From assembly GCA_036971475.1 (NCBI GenBank), contig JBAIZL010000006.1, positions 136,804,731 through 136,868,730 on the forward strand: 64,000 nucleotides of DNA, in the 5' to 3' direction. The position numbers were made by a program, and so were the translations under genes. The notes beneath the pieces are model-generated. The model had not been told where the DNA came from, made no database searches, and saw only the letters and a list, made by a program, of their open reading frames with translations. Shown piece by piece: positions 34,729 through 46,084 of the stretch; positions within the stretch are counted from its first letter, which is position 1, and the number at the start of each line of letters is the position of its first letter. The stretch comes from Prosapia bicincta. Lineage: Eukaryota; Arthropoda; Insecta; Hemiptera; Cercopidae.

Positions 34729-34870
34729 ACAGAAAAGACTGAATTTCCTGATAACTGTGCACTCACATCCTGAACTGAAGGAACTTTGTTCAGCATATTT
34801 CTCAGGATGTCATTGTCTGTCAGCAAACCATAATTTTGTATGTTGCTGTCTATGTTGATGTAATGTATTA
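34729..34870 (-). pseudogene. Ty3/gypsy RT N-terminal fragment, other side of the BEL/Pao insertion
   Basis: Minus-strand translation near the junction gives KVPSVQDVSAQLSGN followed by SVF. This is the segment that normally precedes the VLDLKDGF motif found at 28156 and below. The match in frame and content shows that the two gypsy parts were contiguous before the insertion. Homology fades above about 34850. Confidence 0.75.
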
Positions 34871-35160
34871 TTTTCATATCGTTTTCAACTCCTTTTTATT
34901 TCAAATCTTCCCAGTTCCCTTTTAAGCACTAAGAATGATATTGCTTTCTTTACTCCAGTGATAAGTTTTTAATGAAAATCCAGTTTTACTTAGAAACACT
35001 TCTAGAGAGCGGTCAGGAAACGTCATATTTCCATATCTTATACCTTTCTGAAACACTGTTGAAATAAAAATGGAGAGAAGAAAAGTTGTGCATTTCACAA
35101 TTTATTTTATACCGATAATGGATGAGCTGGACAGCTATCTATGAAGAGAGGAATTTTCAT
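34871..35160. other. VPS15 intron, no feature recognised
   Basis: AT-rich; possibly decayed gypsy sequence, but I cannot support a call. Confidence 0.4.
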
Positions 35161-35505
35161 TGTTTTATTTAACTTACATACGAAGTCTTCAGAAGTTGCG
35201 CTGGTCGTCTAAGCTTTCTTGTTAAAGTTGTAGTTAACTTCTAAAGATTTAATGCCATAGAAACAACTGGGTGTTTTATTTAACTTGCATATGAAGTCTT
35301 CAAAAGTTGAGCTGGTCGTCTAAGCTTTTTTGTTGAAGTTGTAGTTAACTTATACAGATTTAATGCCATGGAAACAACTGGGTGTTTTACTTAATTTACA
35401 TAACAAGTCTTCAAAAGTTACGCTGGTCACCTAAGGTTTTTTGTTAAAGTTGTAGTTATCTTCTAAAGATTTAATGCCATGGAAACAACTGTGTGTTTTA
35501 CTTTT
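35161..35505. repeat. 111-bp tandem repeat, three copies
   Basis: TGTTTTATTTAACTT starts at 35161, 35272, 35383 and (partial) 35494. Each unit contains GAAGTCTTCAGAAGTTGCGC-like sequence and TTTAATGCCATGGAAACAAC. Some 90% identity between units. Confidence 0.9.
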
Positions 35506-36769
35506 CAGTAATTAATTGGAGGTTTGAGGTTTTTTTCATTCATGTTTGCCTTTTCATGACGATTACTCTTTCTTTACAATGCTTTCCCCCAAAACATTTA
35601 ATTTTTTTTTAAAATTAAATGTTTTGTCATGCAAACACAAGAAAAACTGTGAGTTTATATTTTCGCAGAACTTTGTTTAAAATAATTCCTGCCAGATTTT
35701 GCAGTTTTTTGTTCACTTGCTTGTTTTATCGATAAAGTTTTTCACAATTTTATGCCAGGCTATAAATTTATGTATCCAACCCGTACTTGCTGTGTAAAGT
35801 CATCATACTCTAACACTTTGGCAAACCTTTAGGCGTTTTCTTGTATTATTGCACCAGACATAGGAAAATGGTTTTCACGAGCTGTTTGTACCCATTTTTG
35901 CATTGCCTTGTTCAGATTCTCTTAGCTTAACATTTTTGAACATTTTCATTTTGTGTTTAAGTCACTAGAATATGCTGCATTATGTTCTCTGCATTTCAGA
36001 ATTGTTGATAAAATGCTTATTGGAATTTCATATTTTAACACATCTTTTTCTTCATACACACTATCAATTCATTTAAAATTTAAAAATTTACTTGCATACT
36101 TAAGCAATTATGCTTTTATTTGTTTTTTGACATGAAAGATGAAATATACTGGCTGGAAACTTGGATGAGACTGGAGCTAACACTTTTGTGTTAAATGGAA
36201 GAAATAAGCTTGTGACGACACATTAGTGTTGGATCATACAGTCGTCAGTTGCTTGTCATGATATTTACTGTTGTGTGAATACTTCAAGAGAGTTTATTTT
36301 TTGATGTGTTATGTATAAGACTAGACATTTGTGGTCTCTAAAGGATATTTATTGCTTTTTGAAACTTACTACATAGATAAGGATAGAAAATTATAGCCAA
36401 TACGTTGTTATTTTATTAGGAATTTTGTCTACTTAGATTTCATATACTGATTATATGAGGTAAGCAGTAAAATGAGCATGTTCGTAATACTTGAAATAAC
36501 TCAAAAAAATCTCTCAATTTTTGTTGCCTTTTTTCCAATTTCAATAATTTATGTAATTTTTCTATAAAGACTAAAGTACACCAACGTATATATTCTCTGA
36601 ATACTATTTAATCATCTTCATTTTCTCATATAGTTTATTTTGTGTGGACAATAATTACAAAATTATGAATTTTTATATATATTATTTAAATTAAATTTAT
36701 TAAATCTCTTATGGATAAACTGTTAAGGTAGAACCTCTGTGATGTATATCAACTGTGGGCAATGACCTT
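35506..36769. other. VPS15 intron, no feature recognised
   Basis: AT-rich intronic sequence. I see no supported gene, repeat or transposon end. Confidence 0.5.
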
Positions 36770-37145
36770 GGCTGAAAGTACAACGTTATGTGATGAAATT
36801 CTGAATGAAACTCAAAAGTCAGAGACATTTTCTTCTTTAACCAAATAAGGAAATTCTATCGAGAATAATGGTTATCAAGTGGCACAAAGCTTTCAAAGAG
36901 GGCAGAGAAAATCTTAAAAACCACTGTTGTCAACAAGTGATGACAGTGTGGTATTGCAAGCTGTGCTGGTGGAGGATTAACCAGTTTAGTGTTGGGACGG
37001 TTGCGGCAGAAATGGGCATGAAAATGCTGTTCATAGAATTTTATCAGATCATTTTCACATGGAAAAAGTTTGTGTGAAAGTTGTACCAAAAAACGTATCT
37101 GCTGAGCAAAATTTGAACTTTGGTAAAATTTATTAAGATTCACTG
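36770..37145 (+). pseudogene. Mariner-like transposase N-terminal scrap
   Basis: Translation gives KWHKAFKEGRENLKN (compare the family's WHKRFKEGRE-V-DD helix-turn-helix linker). In another frame, pieces corresponding to an EL-ISKGS-H-IL helix follow, then HMEKVCVKVVPKNVSAEQ (compare L-M-KVCA-WVPR-LT-EQ). Frameshifts separate the pieces and no DDE core follows. Probably a truncated mariner relic. Confidence 0.5.
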
Positions 37146-37888
37146 GAGAAACTAAACATTCAGCCTAACCCACCCGGATAAAGTAAAGATAGGTGATGTA
37201 TTATGGGTGTTAAAATATAATCTGGTGATCAAATGCCAAAGTTCAGAGCGGCACACATCAAATTCCCCTTATTTGAAGAAAGCTTGCAAGAGCAAATTCT
37301 AGGTGAAAATATTGATGATTGTTTTTCGTTTTGCCAGCTGTGGCATTGTGCACAAAAAAATTTGTACCTTCAGGGCAGATAGTTAGTCACACATTTGTTA
37401 AAGATATCTTACGACATTGAAATCTGGTCCAGCGAGTCTGACAAGACCTTGTATAAGATTGGGTATTGGACCATTATGACAAGAAAACATTCCCGTACTT
37501 CTACTACCTAGTTCTGTACTATTTATAACTCTTTCTGAAGTTAAAGACTTATTTTGGACCATAGTAAACACACAAGAAACTGTAACTGAACAAATGAAGT
37601 AAATAAATTGGGTTTAAAATAACTTCTGGTACTTTGTAACTTCCAGAAAGTTATACTTCAAAAGACAACTAATATTAAGTCATTTAAAGTAAATACATTA
37701 TTTAATTCAATATATATTAACTTTAGGGACTGGCCTTGTACCCTAGTACGTTGTGACCACAACAAAAGTTTTGTCTCAGTATTCAAAGTGTCAAGTGCAT
37801 TTTATTATAATCATAACATACATTAACTAAAATCACAGTGATTTATTATCAGATGATATCAATAACTTAAATTCATTTAAATAAATGC
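37146..37888. other. VPS15 intron, no feature recognised
   Basis: AT-rich sequence, perhaps continuing decayed transposon DNA. Nothing I can assign. Confidence 0.4.
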
Positions 37889-38400
37889 GGTTGAGTTGCG
37901 GGTCAAGTACAACTATTTATTTACACACGCAATGTTTCAATAATGAGTACATTATTGTCTTCAGGCCTTATCCCTCCTGCGCTCTATTAAAAACTAGCAC
38001 CGTGACATAACCTTAGTATATTTATGGAAACAGCGCATATAAGCTTTCATTAATTCACAGCACCTTTGTCCATGTGTAATAGCAATAAACTGAAGATAGC
38101 TTGAATGTGTGTCATGAGAAGTAGGAGATGTAAAATATTCTAGTGCAGATGGAGTGTTTCAAATCTGCTTCTTCTCATGACACACATTGAAGCTTTCTTG
38201 TTTATTGCTAGTGTACATGGACAAAGGTGCTGTGAATTAATGAAAGCGTATATGTGCAGCTCTCATAATTATACTAGCGTTTGTCATGGCACTATTTTTA
38301 ATAGAGTGCAGGAGAAATTAGGCCTGATAATGATAATGTACCAGTTATTGAAAATGTTGCCTGTGTAAATAAGTAGTTGTACCTGACTCGTAAGTCGACC
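37889..38400. mobile_element. Palindromic mini-PLE-like element
   Basis: Arms of about 235 bp (37889-38128 and 38168-38400) are inverted copies around a spacer of about 40 bp: ACAACTATTTATTTACACAC at the left corresponds to TGTGTAAATAAGTAGTTGTA at the right. Read outwards on the minus strand, the left arm carries CTGAAGAC, stem AATAATG-TACT-CATTATT, then GAAAC (37930-37970). This is a hammerhead-like core as in the other PLE ends. No coding capacity. Confidence 0.65.
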
Positions 38401-38509
38401 CCATTTGTTAAACAATAATCTCTACAAGTGTAATCATGATTAATAACATAAATTAGTATTTACATCAATATAAAAAATCAATCCCCTGAACTTCTACTTA
38501 AAATTGTAG

Positions 38510-38710
38510 GTGTTACTGTTGTATACACTTCAGCCATGCGTGCCCAGAATCATTTATGACAGTGTGGTGAGATGTAGTGATTTGGAGCTGTTCCTCCATA
38601 CATTAGCAGATCGACAGAAGGCAAGAGGCAAAACTATCCCACTTCTTAACAACAAACAACTCATGTCTTCCATATCTTCATCACCAAAACAGAATAACAT
38701 CCTTAGAAAT
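38510..38710 (+). CDS. VPS15: VPS15/PIK3R4 exon, end of HEAT region
   Basis: Acceptor AATTGTAG, donor AGAAAT|GTAAGT; 201 bp, phase 0 both ends. Encodes VLLYTLQPCVPRIIYDSVVR, CSDLELFLHTLADRQKARGK, then TIPLLNNKQLMSSISSSPKQ and NNILRN. It matches the family's LVLLSVLK-PVSRSIFDYAL ... DI-SLFRHL--RQKKR block. The Ser/Asn-rich tail corresponds to the variable linker before the next helical segment. Confidence 0.92.
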
Positions 38711-38980
38711 GTAAGTACAATAGTTTTAGTAAAAAAAAAAATTGAATTCTATTACTAGCTCAAATTTTTGTAAGCGTAGTTCCCACAGAAATGAGAAATG
38801 AGTGGGGGAATATAGCCTGGTCCAGAATGGATGATACACTTTCAATGAGTGGGTATGATCATGCATGCATTAGTTATTCTACTCCAGCTTTCATAAAGAA
38901 CGGATCGTAGCTCTTACAGTTGACTATTTTGTTGTTTGTGGTCAATGGACATGAATGAATAACCGATAACAAAACGTCAA
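38711..38980. other. VPS15 intron, no feature recognised
   Basis: Short intronic stretch before the 15-bp minisatellite; nothing seen. Confidence 0.5.
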
Positions 38981-39264
38981 CCTCCATCCGCAACCTTTCC
39001 ATCAGCAACCCTTCCACCCACATCCCTTCCATCCGCAACCCTTCCATTAGGAACCCTTCCATCTGTAACCTTTCCATCAGCAACCCTTCCACCCACATCC
39101 CTTCCATCAGCAACCCTTCCATCCGTAACCATTCCATCAGCAACCCTTCCATTAGGAACTCTTCCATCTGTAACCTTTCCATCAGCAACTTTTCCATCAG
39201 CAACCCTTTCATCAGCAACCCTTCCATCAGCAACCCTTCCATCCGAAACCTTTCCATCAGCAAC
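38981..39264. repeat. 15-bp minisatellite
   Basis: About 19 tandem units of CCCTTCCATCAGCAA and close variants. Because 15 is a multiple of 3, both strands show repetitive five-residue ORFs (for example GRVAD on the minus strand). These are by-products. Confidence 0.95.
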
Positions 39265-40071
39265 ACTTTGCAATGTCTTTCAATCACGATCCTCCTTTTA
39301 TTTTCATTTTTTTTTCATTTAAAACCTATGGATCATAAAATTATGCGCACAATTTCATGAGTGAAATTAAATTCCCATCTCGAACATTCAAGCTTTAAAA
39401 TTTTTAACTCACTCTTTAATGTTGGGAGTCTGGGATGAGTCATATGAAAATTAGGAACTATTTTACTTGAGCATATGTTTGAGATTCATCGATGTAAACT
39501 TTAAAATATTTCTTTGATGAATTTTACGTGGTGTAAAACCAGCTGTTTGCTGTTTTATGCATTCCAGCGAATCTGCTGCCGTACCACCAGACACTTTGTT
39601 GGTAGATTACAAATCTAAAAATCAAAATAGTTATATAACATAATGTAGAATAAAATAAGGCTGTATTTTATAAAAAAACCGTTCACTTTGATGATTTTTT
39701 GTAGATTTAAGTTATGTTCGTGTTTTTCAAATTGTATGCACTATTTATAGTTTGCGATATTTAAAATAACTTTTTTCTTGTTTATGTTTTTTTAATAAAT
39801 ATATAAAATGAAAAAATCTGGAATGGACCAACTATTACCACTGTTTAAACCTAAGAAAAAAACAATACAAACTAAGGTTTTGATGTTATCTTAAATAAAT
39901 GTTTTAACCTAAAATGTGATGAAAATTTAGCTAGGTAAGACAGAGTAATATACTCTAATGTTATAGAGGTGTTGAAAGAATTAATTAAACAAATTTAGTT
40001 ATTATTAGAAAATAAAAAATGAGCTCTTCTAATATTTTTATATAAAATGTATTTTTTTAATGTATGTACTT

Positions 40072-40074
<3 letters not shown>
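39265..40074. other. VPS15 intron, no feature recognised
   Basis: AT-rich; ends in a (TA)n tract at 40075-40109 that adjoins a MITE. Confidence 0.5.
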
Positions 40075-40109
<35 letters not shown>

Positions 40110-40112
<3 letters not shown>

Positions 40113-40689
40113 TAGAATCTCGATAATTCAAATTAGATAGGACCCCCTCGAATTACCGATAACTCGGATTACACGTAAGTGCGTTTCTGCACATTAGAAA
40201 AAATAAGTTTTAATGAACCCTAATACTATTATTAAAAATGCATTAAATAAGTTTATAGAACTTTATATAAACATTTCATAGAAGCCCGACATATTTCCTT
40301 TGCATACCGTATTGATATAAATATTTTTTAAAAGCCCGACTCATTTTCTTTACCTGTCATATTAATATAAACATTTCTAGGAAGCCCGGCTCATTTCCTT
40401 TGCTTACGGCATAGCTATAAACATTCCTTAGAAGCCGACTCATTTCCTTTGCTTACCGCATAGCTATAAACATTTTTTGGAAGCCCGGCTCATTTCCTTT
40501 GCTTACCGTATTGATATAAACATTTCTTAGAAGCCCGACTTATTTCCTTTGCATACCACATTAATATAAATATTTCTTGGAAGTCCGACATCATTTTCTT
40601 TCAAATAGATTAAATAGGCTCAAATAGAAATTGGCTTCAATTTAACTGAGGCTCTAAATATTGGGACTCGAATTTTCGAGGCTCTACTG
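40110..40689. mobile_element. pogo/Tigger-like MITE with internal tandem repeats
   Basis: Begins CAGTAGAATCTCGATAATTC and ends ATTTTCGAGGCTCTACTG, forming terminal inverted repeats of about 20 bp. It is flanked by TA on both sides; the left TA belongs to a (TA)n tract. The interior (about 40255-40600) holds six or seven degenerate copies of a unit of about 60 bp around GAAGCCCGACTCATTTCCTT. No transposase. TIR wording and TA target fit the pogo/Tigger group. Confidence 0.75.
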
Positions 40690-40933
40690 TACTAAAATAT
40701 TGTTTAGACCACTTCCTTATCTATTGACAATTGTTTGATCTGCTGATTATAATGAATATTTGATTTGTCCCCTTTCATACAGGATGCTGAAGTTATTATG
40801 TGTTGACTCGTTTTGAAGGTTCTCCAGCTATCAGATCAATAAACATACTGGGTGTTTAAAATTTATTTTCAGAGTAATTTTGGTTGTTTATTTCTTTCTA
40901 CCTACTTGATGTATTTGTACTGGATTATTTCAG

Positions 40934-41065
40934 CTATTTTGCCGACTAAGCTCAGATGGTCTGTCCGAGAAAGTGGAGGACCAACTTTTATGCATGGCTA
41001 GACATTTACACAAAACACACAGGCACACACTAAATGCTGAACCTAAGTCAAACATCCAAGGGAAG
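40934..41065 (+). CDS. VPS15: VPS15/PIK3R4 exon, helical linker
   Basis: Acceptor ATTTCAG, donor GGGAAG|GTATGC; 132 bp, phase 0 both ends. Encodes LFCRLSSDGLSEKVEDQLLC, MARHLHKTHRHTLNAEPKSN, IQGK. It corresponds to the family's [24 protein letters not shown] segment that links the HEAT solenoid to the WD40 propeller. Confidence 0.88.
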
Positions 41066-41938
41066 GTATGCTCTGTATAGTATAAATTTTTGTATTACTA
41101 TTTTACTTCCAAATTAAATAATTTTAGTTTTAGACTATGTTAAACTTCTGAAATATTCTATAGTTTTTTTAGATTGCAAGAAAAGTGTAGAATAAATACT
41201 ATTTCAACATTTTCACAAGCGATTAAAGTTGTATCTATTTTTTGAAGTACAGAAATGTTTATTAGATAATTTTATTTTCCACTCATTTTGAAGCATTACA
41301 ATAAAAATAATATCTGTATAGAATCTTGTCTAAATCTGTTTTTATACTTTTTTTGTACATATTTTGATACCTTTGAAAAGGTTTGAAAATCTGTTGTTCA
41401 AGCCATGAACAAAATAAGAGAAACGAGATTTAACCATTTTAAGACCAATATCTTTATTATATTGCACACGAGAAAGACCACACCACTTTCCTGGTTTTTG
41501 TAGCACTACTTTATATGTTGTGTAGATTCTATATAAATACAGATAGAAATCTAATTTTAGTGTTATTTGTTCCACAATTACTAAGGTTATTAAATGTTTG
41601 TTTTAAATCATTCATTTTTCCAAATTTTCATGCACATAGTCAATGTTTCCTACTTACTATCATCAGTTGTTTTTATTTTCCAAGCAAATAAAACTTTTAA
41701 AATAATCCTGTTACCTTTTACCTTTCACACATTCATCACTAAGAAGTTCTCTATGTATATTTGAAGTTCTCTTGTGCATTTGAACTGGCTACATTAGAAA
41801 CTCCGCTTACTGAAACTAAAGAGGCTTAGGGTCATTTCGGATTAAGCTCTTTTTAAAATTCTATATTCCTATAAAAATAGGAAATGTAAAAAAGTGTTTA
41901 ATAAAACCTTCAAAATGACATTTTTAATACATAGATTA

Positions 41939-41939
<1 letters not shown>
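41066..41939. other. VPS15 intron, no feature recognised
   Basis: AT-rich intron ending at a long TA tract (41940-42008). Nothing else seen. Confidence 0.5.

Positions 41940-42008
<69 letters not shown>
41940..42008. repeat. (TA)n microsatellite at PLE left end
   Basis: About 34 TA units abutting the PLE terminus at 42011. A second TA run lies at 42570-42596 on the other side of the element. Confidence 0.95.
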
Positions 42009-42010
<2 letters not shown>

Positions 42011-42011
<1 letters not shown>

Positions 42012-42570
42012 AGGTTAGTTTTGGTTCATAAAGATTATTTAGTTTGGACTAGGAGACTGACAGACTTACCTTGGTAAGAGTCCACACTGTAGTCTTGAAA
42101 TAGAAACACATAAAAGCACTTAAAGCACTTAAACAATGATTATTTCAACCACACAGTGGTCTTTGATAGTTCCCACCTTCTCAGTTCTGAGGGATTGCAA
42201 TCAGGGGGGAGTGATTTAATTATTTTTGTGGTATAGCAGTCATCAAAAGTTATGATGTTGTGACTCGCAGCATGTTGAGCTGTTGGTCTATCCATATTCA
42301 TAATTTTAACATCATGTCTGTGGCCATTCATTCTGATATTCAGACCATCCGTGATCAGGCCTATGTACTGTGCTGAGCAAAGTTTACATTGTAGCTGGTA
42401 TATGACATTTTTCGATGTACAATTATGATGACCCTGTATTTTGAAGACCATTTTTGTTGTTTGGCTGTTGAAACTATTTGCTGAGGGGTGTATTGGACAC
42501 GTCTTGCGTGTTTCATTTGTTTAAGTGTATCATTAAGTGTAAATAATCTTTACCAACCAAAACTAACCTA
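42011..42570 (-). mobile_element. Penelope-like element (family B), deleted copy
   Basis: Starts TAGGTTAGTTTTGGTTCATA and ends TTTACCAACCAAAACTAACC, so the outer ends are inverted. Left interior: GGACTAGGAGACTGACAGAC and AGAGTCCAC. TA tracts lie on both sides. The remaining coding part is only the endonuclease C-terminus, joined by deletion directly to the hammerhead-like region (ACCACACAGTGGTCTTTGAT at about 42151). Confidence 0.8.
42140..42510 (-). pseudogene. PLE GIY-YIG endonuclease fragment (family B)
   Basis: Minus-strand frame with CTSKNVIYQLQCKLC and AQYIGLITDGLNIRMNGHRH, then SELRRWELS. Conserved Cys pair, YIG, Arg and His are visible. The tail runs into KTTVWLK through an internal deletion. 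About 80% similar at the protein level to the copies at 24.3 and 52.4 kb. Confidence 0.8.
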
Positions 42571-42605
42571 TATATATATATATATATATATATATAATGT
42601 GTATA

Positions 42606-43188
42606 GTGCTAGCCATGTAACCATGCACTTGGCTTTGAGACATCGCATTAGAATTCTCACTTGTAGGTGTGAGATAGAAGTTCCAGAGAGTTTGAAAACT
42701 AATGTTTATAATGTGGACCATGTAACCATGCGCTTGGCCGTGAGAGATCACATTAGAATTCTCACTTGTAGGTGTGAGATAGAAGTTCCAGAGAGTTTGA
42801 AAACTAATGTTTATAATGTGGACCATGTAACCATGCGCTTGGCCGTGAGAGATCACATTAGAATTCTCACTTGCAGGTGTGAGATAGAAGTTCCAGAGAG
42901 TTTGAAAACTAATGTTTATAATGTGGACCATGTAACCATGCGCTTGGCCGTGAGAGATCACATTAGAATTCTCACTTGTAGGTGTGAGATAGAAGTTCCA
43001 GAGAGTTTGAAAACTAATGTTTATAATGTGGACCATGTAACCATGCGCTTGGCCGTGAGAGATCACATTAGAATTCTCACTTGCAGGTGTGAGATAGAAG
43101 TTCCAGAGAGTTTGAAAACTAATGTTTATAATGTGGACCATGTAACCATGCGCTTGGCCGTGAGAGATCACATTAGAATTCTCACTTG
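42606..43188. repeat. 105-bp tandem repeat, 5.5 copies, open on both strands
   Basis: ATGTGGACCATGTAACCATG recurs exactly every 105 bp (42711, 42816, 42921, 43026, 43131). The first unit is a diverged one. Unit copies are nearly identical (GTAGG/GCAGG alternation). Because 105 is a multiple of 3 and no stop occurs, both strands carry continuous 35-residue repeats (NVYNVDHVTMRLAVRDHIRI on +; ENSNVISHGQAHGYMVHIIN on -). It directly follows the PLE and TA tract. I treat it as a minisatellite. Confidence 0.93.
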
Positions 43189-44452
43189 AGAATACTTGAG
43201 AAACTAGTAGATTATTATATTGAGAAATTAAATCCTGTATAATTTTCAAGGTTTTTTCTGCTATAATAATGTAATTAATATATTTGTTTGGTAGTCTGGT
43301 AGTCATGTGTGGTTTAAATATTTTTTTAATAAATTTTAATTATTGTTCAAATAATGCTTGGTCTACTTATATATTAAATTGATTTCCAATATTGTCTTCA
43401 TTAGTAGATTTATTTTTTATATTTTAGTTTTTTAACACCTTCTTCAATTGATTTCTTTGTTATTTTAGTTTTTGTGTTATTTCTTATATTTTGAGGGTTT
43501 TTTTTAATTGCATTGTCATTCTTAAATAATTTAGCGATGTAGAGCTCCAGTTCTTCCATAATGAGCAATTAAAATTTGAATTGTTTAATTTCAGATCTTT
43601 TTCCCCTAATCAGTTTCACATAAGCTTTAAAGTCTGAACAAATGTTATTTCATGCACTGAGAGATTCCCTAGTAATTTATTTTTATTTCCCTTTCTTACG
43701 TTATATTGTTTTTTAAAATTTTGTACTCATATGATTCTGGTGATATTTCATATTTTTAAAATTTATACAATTTATGTTCAAATGAATTTTATGGGTAATA
43801 CATTTATGTATTATGCATAATGAATTTTTACTAGTGTAAAGTTATAGCATACTGGACTAAATTGATCAAACATTTGAAATAGTTTTTGTCAGTGTTTAAT
43901 TATAAAAAATAATTGAATGACTATCAAGATAAATTTCTTTCTACTCTTGCAAGTTTTCAAAACATACGTTGTCTGTACTCTGTTATACAACCCATTATTA
44001 AGAAGTAATTATTAATTCTAATAAATAATTTTTGTGACCTAATTAAAAGGAATAAGTATCTTTTTCGTATAAAATCTGGCTAGTCTCTCATACTGTCCCA
44101 AGGGCTACAGCTATCTTTGTTAACATAGTCATTTAAATAAACTATATCAGTAACAATGTTTCCAGAAGACTGCAAACCTAACAGTTTTTTATATACGGCA
44201 GTGATTTTTTCTATACTTTAATTCTATTATATTTCACTACACATCTCTATAAAGCAATAATATTATTGAATACTGTATTATACTGAGCACAAAAGGAATA
44301 ATCGTGCAGAATTCCATTAAACCATTGTAAAATTTTAGTTGAAAACTTTAAAATTGTGTATCATTTGAAAATATTAATCTTGTATTTTGCCTTACTTATG
44401 TGTGCATATATTGTAATAGTTTTGTGAAATAAATGTATTTTGCTCAATATAG
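43189..44452. other. VPS15 intron, no feature recognised
   Basis: AT-rich sequence; nothing I can support before the acceptor at 44452. Confidence 0.5.
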
Positions 44453-44556
44453 ATAGAGTTGGGTAGCCTGCGCAACCCCGTGCAGTGTCATGCCGTGACC
44501 CTCGCTCAGCCAAATCAGGTTAAAACAGATACTTCGTCACTTTCTACAATCTCAAG
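44453..44556 (+). CDS. VPS15: VPS15/PIK3R4 exon, linker before WD40
   Basis: Acceptor CAATATAG, donor CTCAAG|GTAAAC; 104 bp, starts phase 0 and ends phase 2. Encodes IELGSLRNPVQCHAVTLAQP, NQVKTDTSSLSTIS and most of an Arg codon. It aligns loosely with the family's GVIDLAALGI segment, which is poorly conserved. Consistent phase with both neighbours and an open frame support it. Confidence 0.75.
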
Positions 44557-45056
44557 GTAAACATCACAGTTATATTTAAGAGTTGTTCTACCAAAGACGA
44601 TATTTTAAAGTTCTGTATTGTCACATTTACAGTGCTTTTAAATTCCAATTCAGCATTTTGTAATTGTTGACCTTGTTACTTTATTATGTTACTCAATTAC
44701 AGAAATACTGTAAACAATTAATGAAATAAATGTATAAGAACAATTATTTTTTGACTTTGTCATCTAGCTTTTGTATTTAAATCAGTTGATGCTGGATATT
44801 TTTTGTGTATATGTACTAGACCTTCAAGTAAAGTATTTGGAAGCAAGTAACAGTGTATTTAACTCTTACTTGCAAAGTTTTGCTCATCTTTGAAGGAAAC
44901 TTTGTTTTAAAAGTTTCTTGTAAATAAACTAGTTTCAACCAATTATAGAAATAAATATATAAAAACAAATATTTTTCTCACTTTCTCGTATAACTTTCTT
45001 ATTATCAGTTAGTGCTGAATATTTAAATGCATATTTTCTCAAATATTTGGTTTCAG

Positions 45057-45173
45057 ACGAGCCATGGAAGATTACAGCCAGTTGAATGTTGCAATGAACG
45101 AAGAGTGGCGACACATGTTTGGAACATCTGATCCAGTTACAACATCCAAACTTAATGAATTAAATGGGAAATT
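45057..45173 (+). CDS. VPS15: VPS15/PIK3R4 exon, linker before WD40
   Basis: Acceptor GGTTTCAG, donor GAAATT|GTAAGA; 117 bp, starts phase 2 and ends phase 2. Encodes RAMEDYSQLNVAMNEEWRHM, FGTSDPVTTSKLNELNGK. The NEEWRHMFG motif matches the family's VNEEWKSMFGS, anchoring the exon in the acidic linker upstream of the beta-propeller. Confidence 0.9.
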
Positions 45174-45258
45174 GTAAGAAATGCTTTAGTTTCAAGTATT
45201 TAGAACTTAGATAAATAATCGTTAAAGAAGTTGTTTAAGTTGTTAATTCTTGATTTAG

Positions 45259-45353
45259 GACTTCGTCCTCTGGAGTGGTTGCAGATACTCAACCTTCTCC
45301 ACATCGGAGTGTTGATACTGAATATAATCTGCAAGAGTGTTCATATATACAAT
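45259..45353 (+). CDS. VPS15: VPS15/PIK3R4 exon, variable Ser-rich linker
   Basis: Only 85 bp after the previous exon. Acceptor TGATTTAG, donor CAAT|GTAAGT; 95 bp, starts phase 2 and ends phase 1. Encodes TSSSGVVADTQPSPHRSVDT, EYNLQECSYIQ. Low-complexity linker with no recognisable family motif; accepted because phases join both flanking exons and the splice sites are good. The frame stays open past the donor, so retention would extend it. Confidence 0.75.
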
Positions 45354-46084
45354 GTAAGTGTATTAAACATAGCTTAGAAAGCATCATATTACTCTTGTAC
45401 CAACATTATTACACATTTACAATTTTCTATATACTCTGTATGAGATACAAAACTAAAATAGAAATAAGTAAAACATGAATAGTACATGTTTTGGTGTCCA
45501 TTTTTCAAATAAAGCATGGTGTAAGAATGGAACAGACTGTCTTAAAACTGCCACCATGAAGAAAGATATTTACAGCCATTCTAACGGGTTCTCCGAATGA
45601 TATTACAAATAAAGTAGGGTTTTTATTGCTAACAAACTTCTCAACTGGCAATTCAGGTTCTCAGTTCAGTCCTTAGTACGTTATTTCTCGCATGTGTTTT
45701 GGAATGGTTGTTATTGGATAGTTAAAATGAGTGTAATAAATTCTAAATTAATTAAAAAAATGCAAGTGTAAATATGTGTAAATATTTTTGTTGTAATTAT
45801 TGTAGTTATGATGATATTGTACAATTGTTAAGAGGAACCTAAACCCAACTGCTAAGCTTCAAACCATATCATTTTTTTACTAATAATGATTGTAACAGTA
45901 ATCAATTGAAAAATAATAAACTAAAGAAGATTCAAAATAATGAATAAAAAATTTTATATATATTATGTACTCTTGAGTTTTGTAGTCCATTACGTTTGGT
46001 GAAACTTAATCACTTTAACATTAGCTATAGTATCAAAGAGTATGTGTGATTTGTATTGGGTTTGATGAAAGGGTTGTATATGCT
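45354..46084. other. VPS15 intron, no feature recognised
   Basis: AT-rich intronic DNA before a PLE fragment; nothing seen. Confidence 0.5.

Noticed and set aside
38177..38368. 63-residue frame with Cys/Met-rich sequence
   Set aside because: Lies in one arm of the palindromic element; the inverted arm does not preserve the frame.
38977..39287. Minus-strand five-residue-repeat ORFs (GRVAD-type)
   Set aside because: Product of a 15-bp minisatellite whose length is a multiple of three.
42563..43306. 247-residue minus-strand and 233-residue plus-strand frames
   Set aside because: Both come from the same 105-bp repeat; no family resemblance and no splice or promoter signal. Kept only as a low-interest finding.
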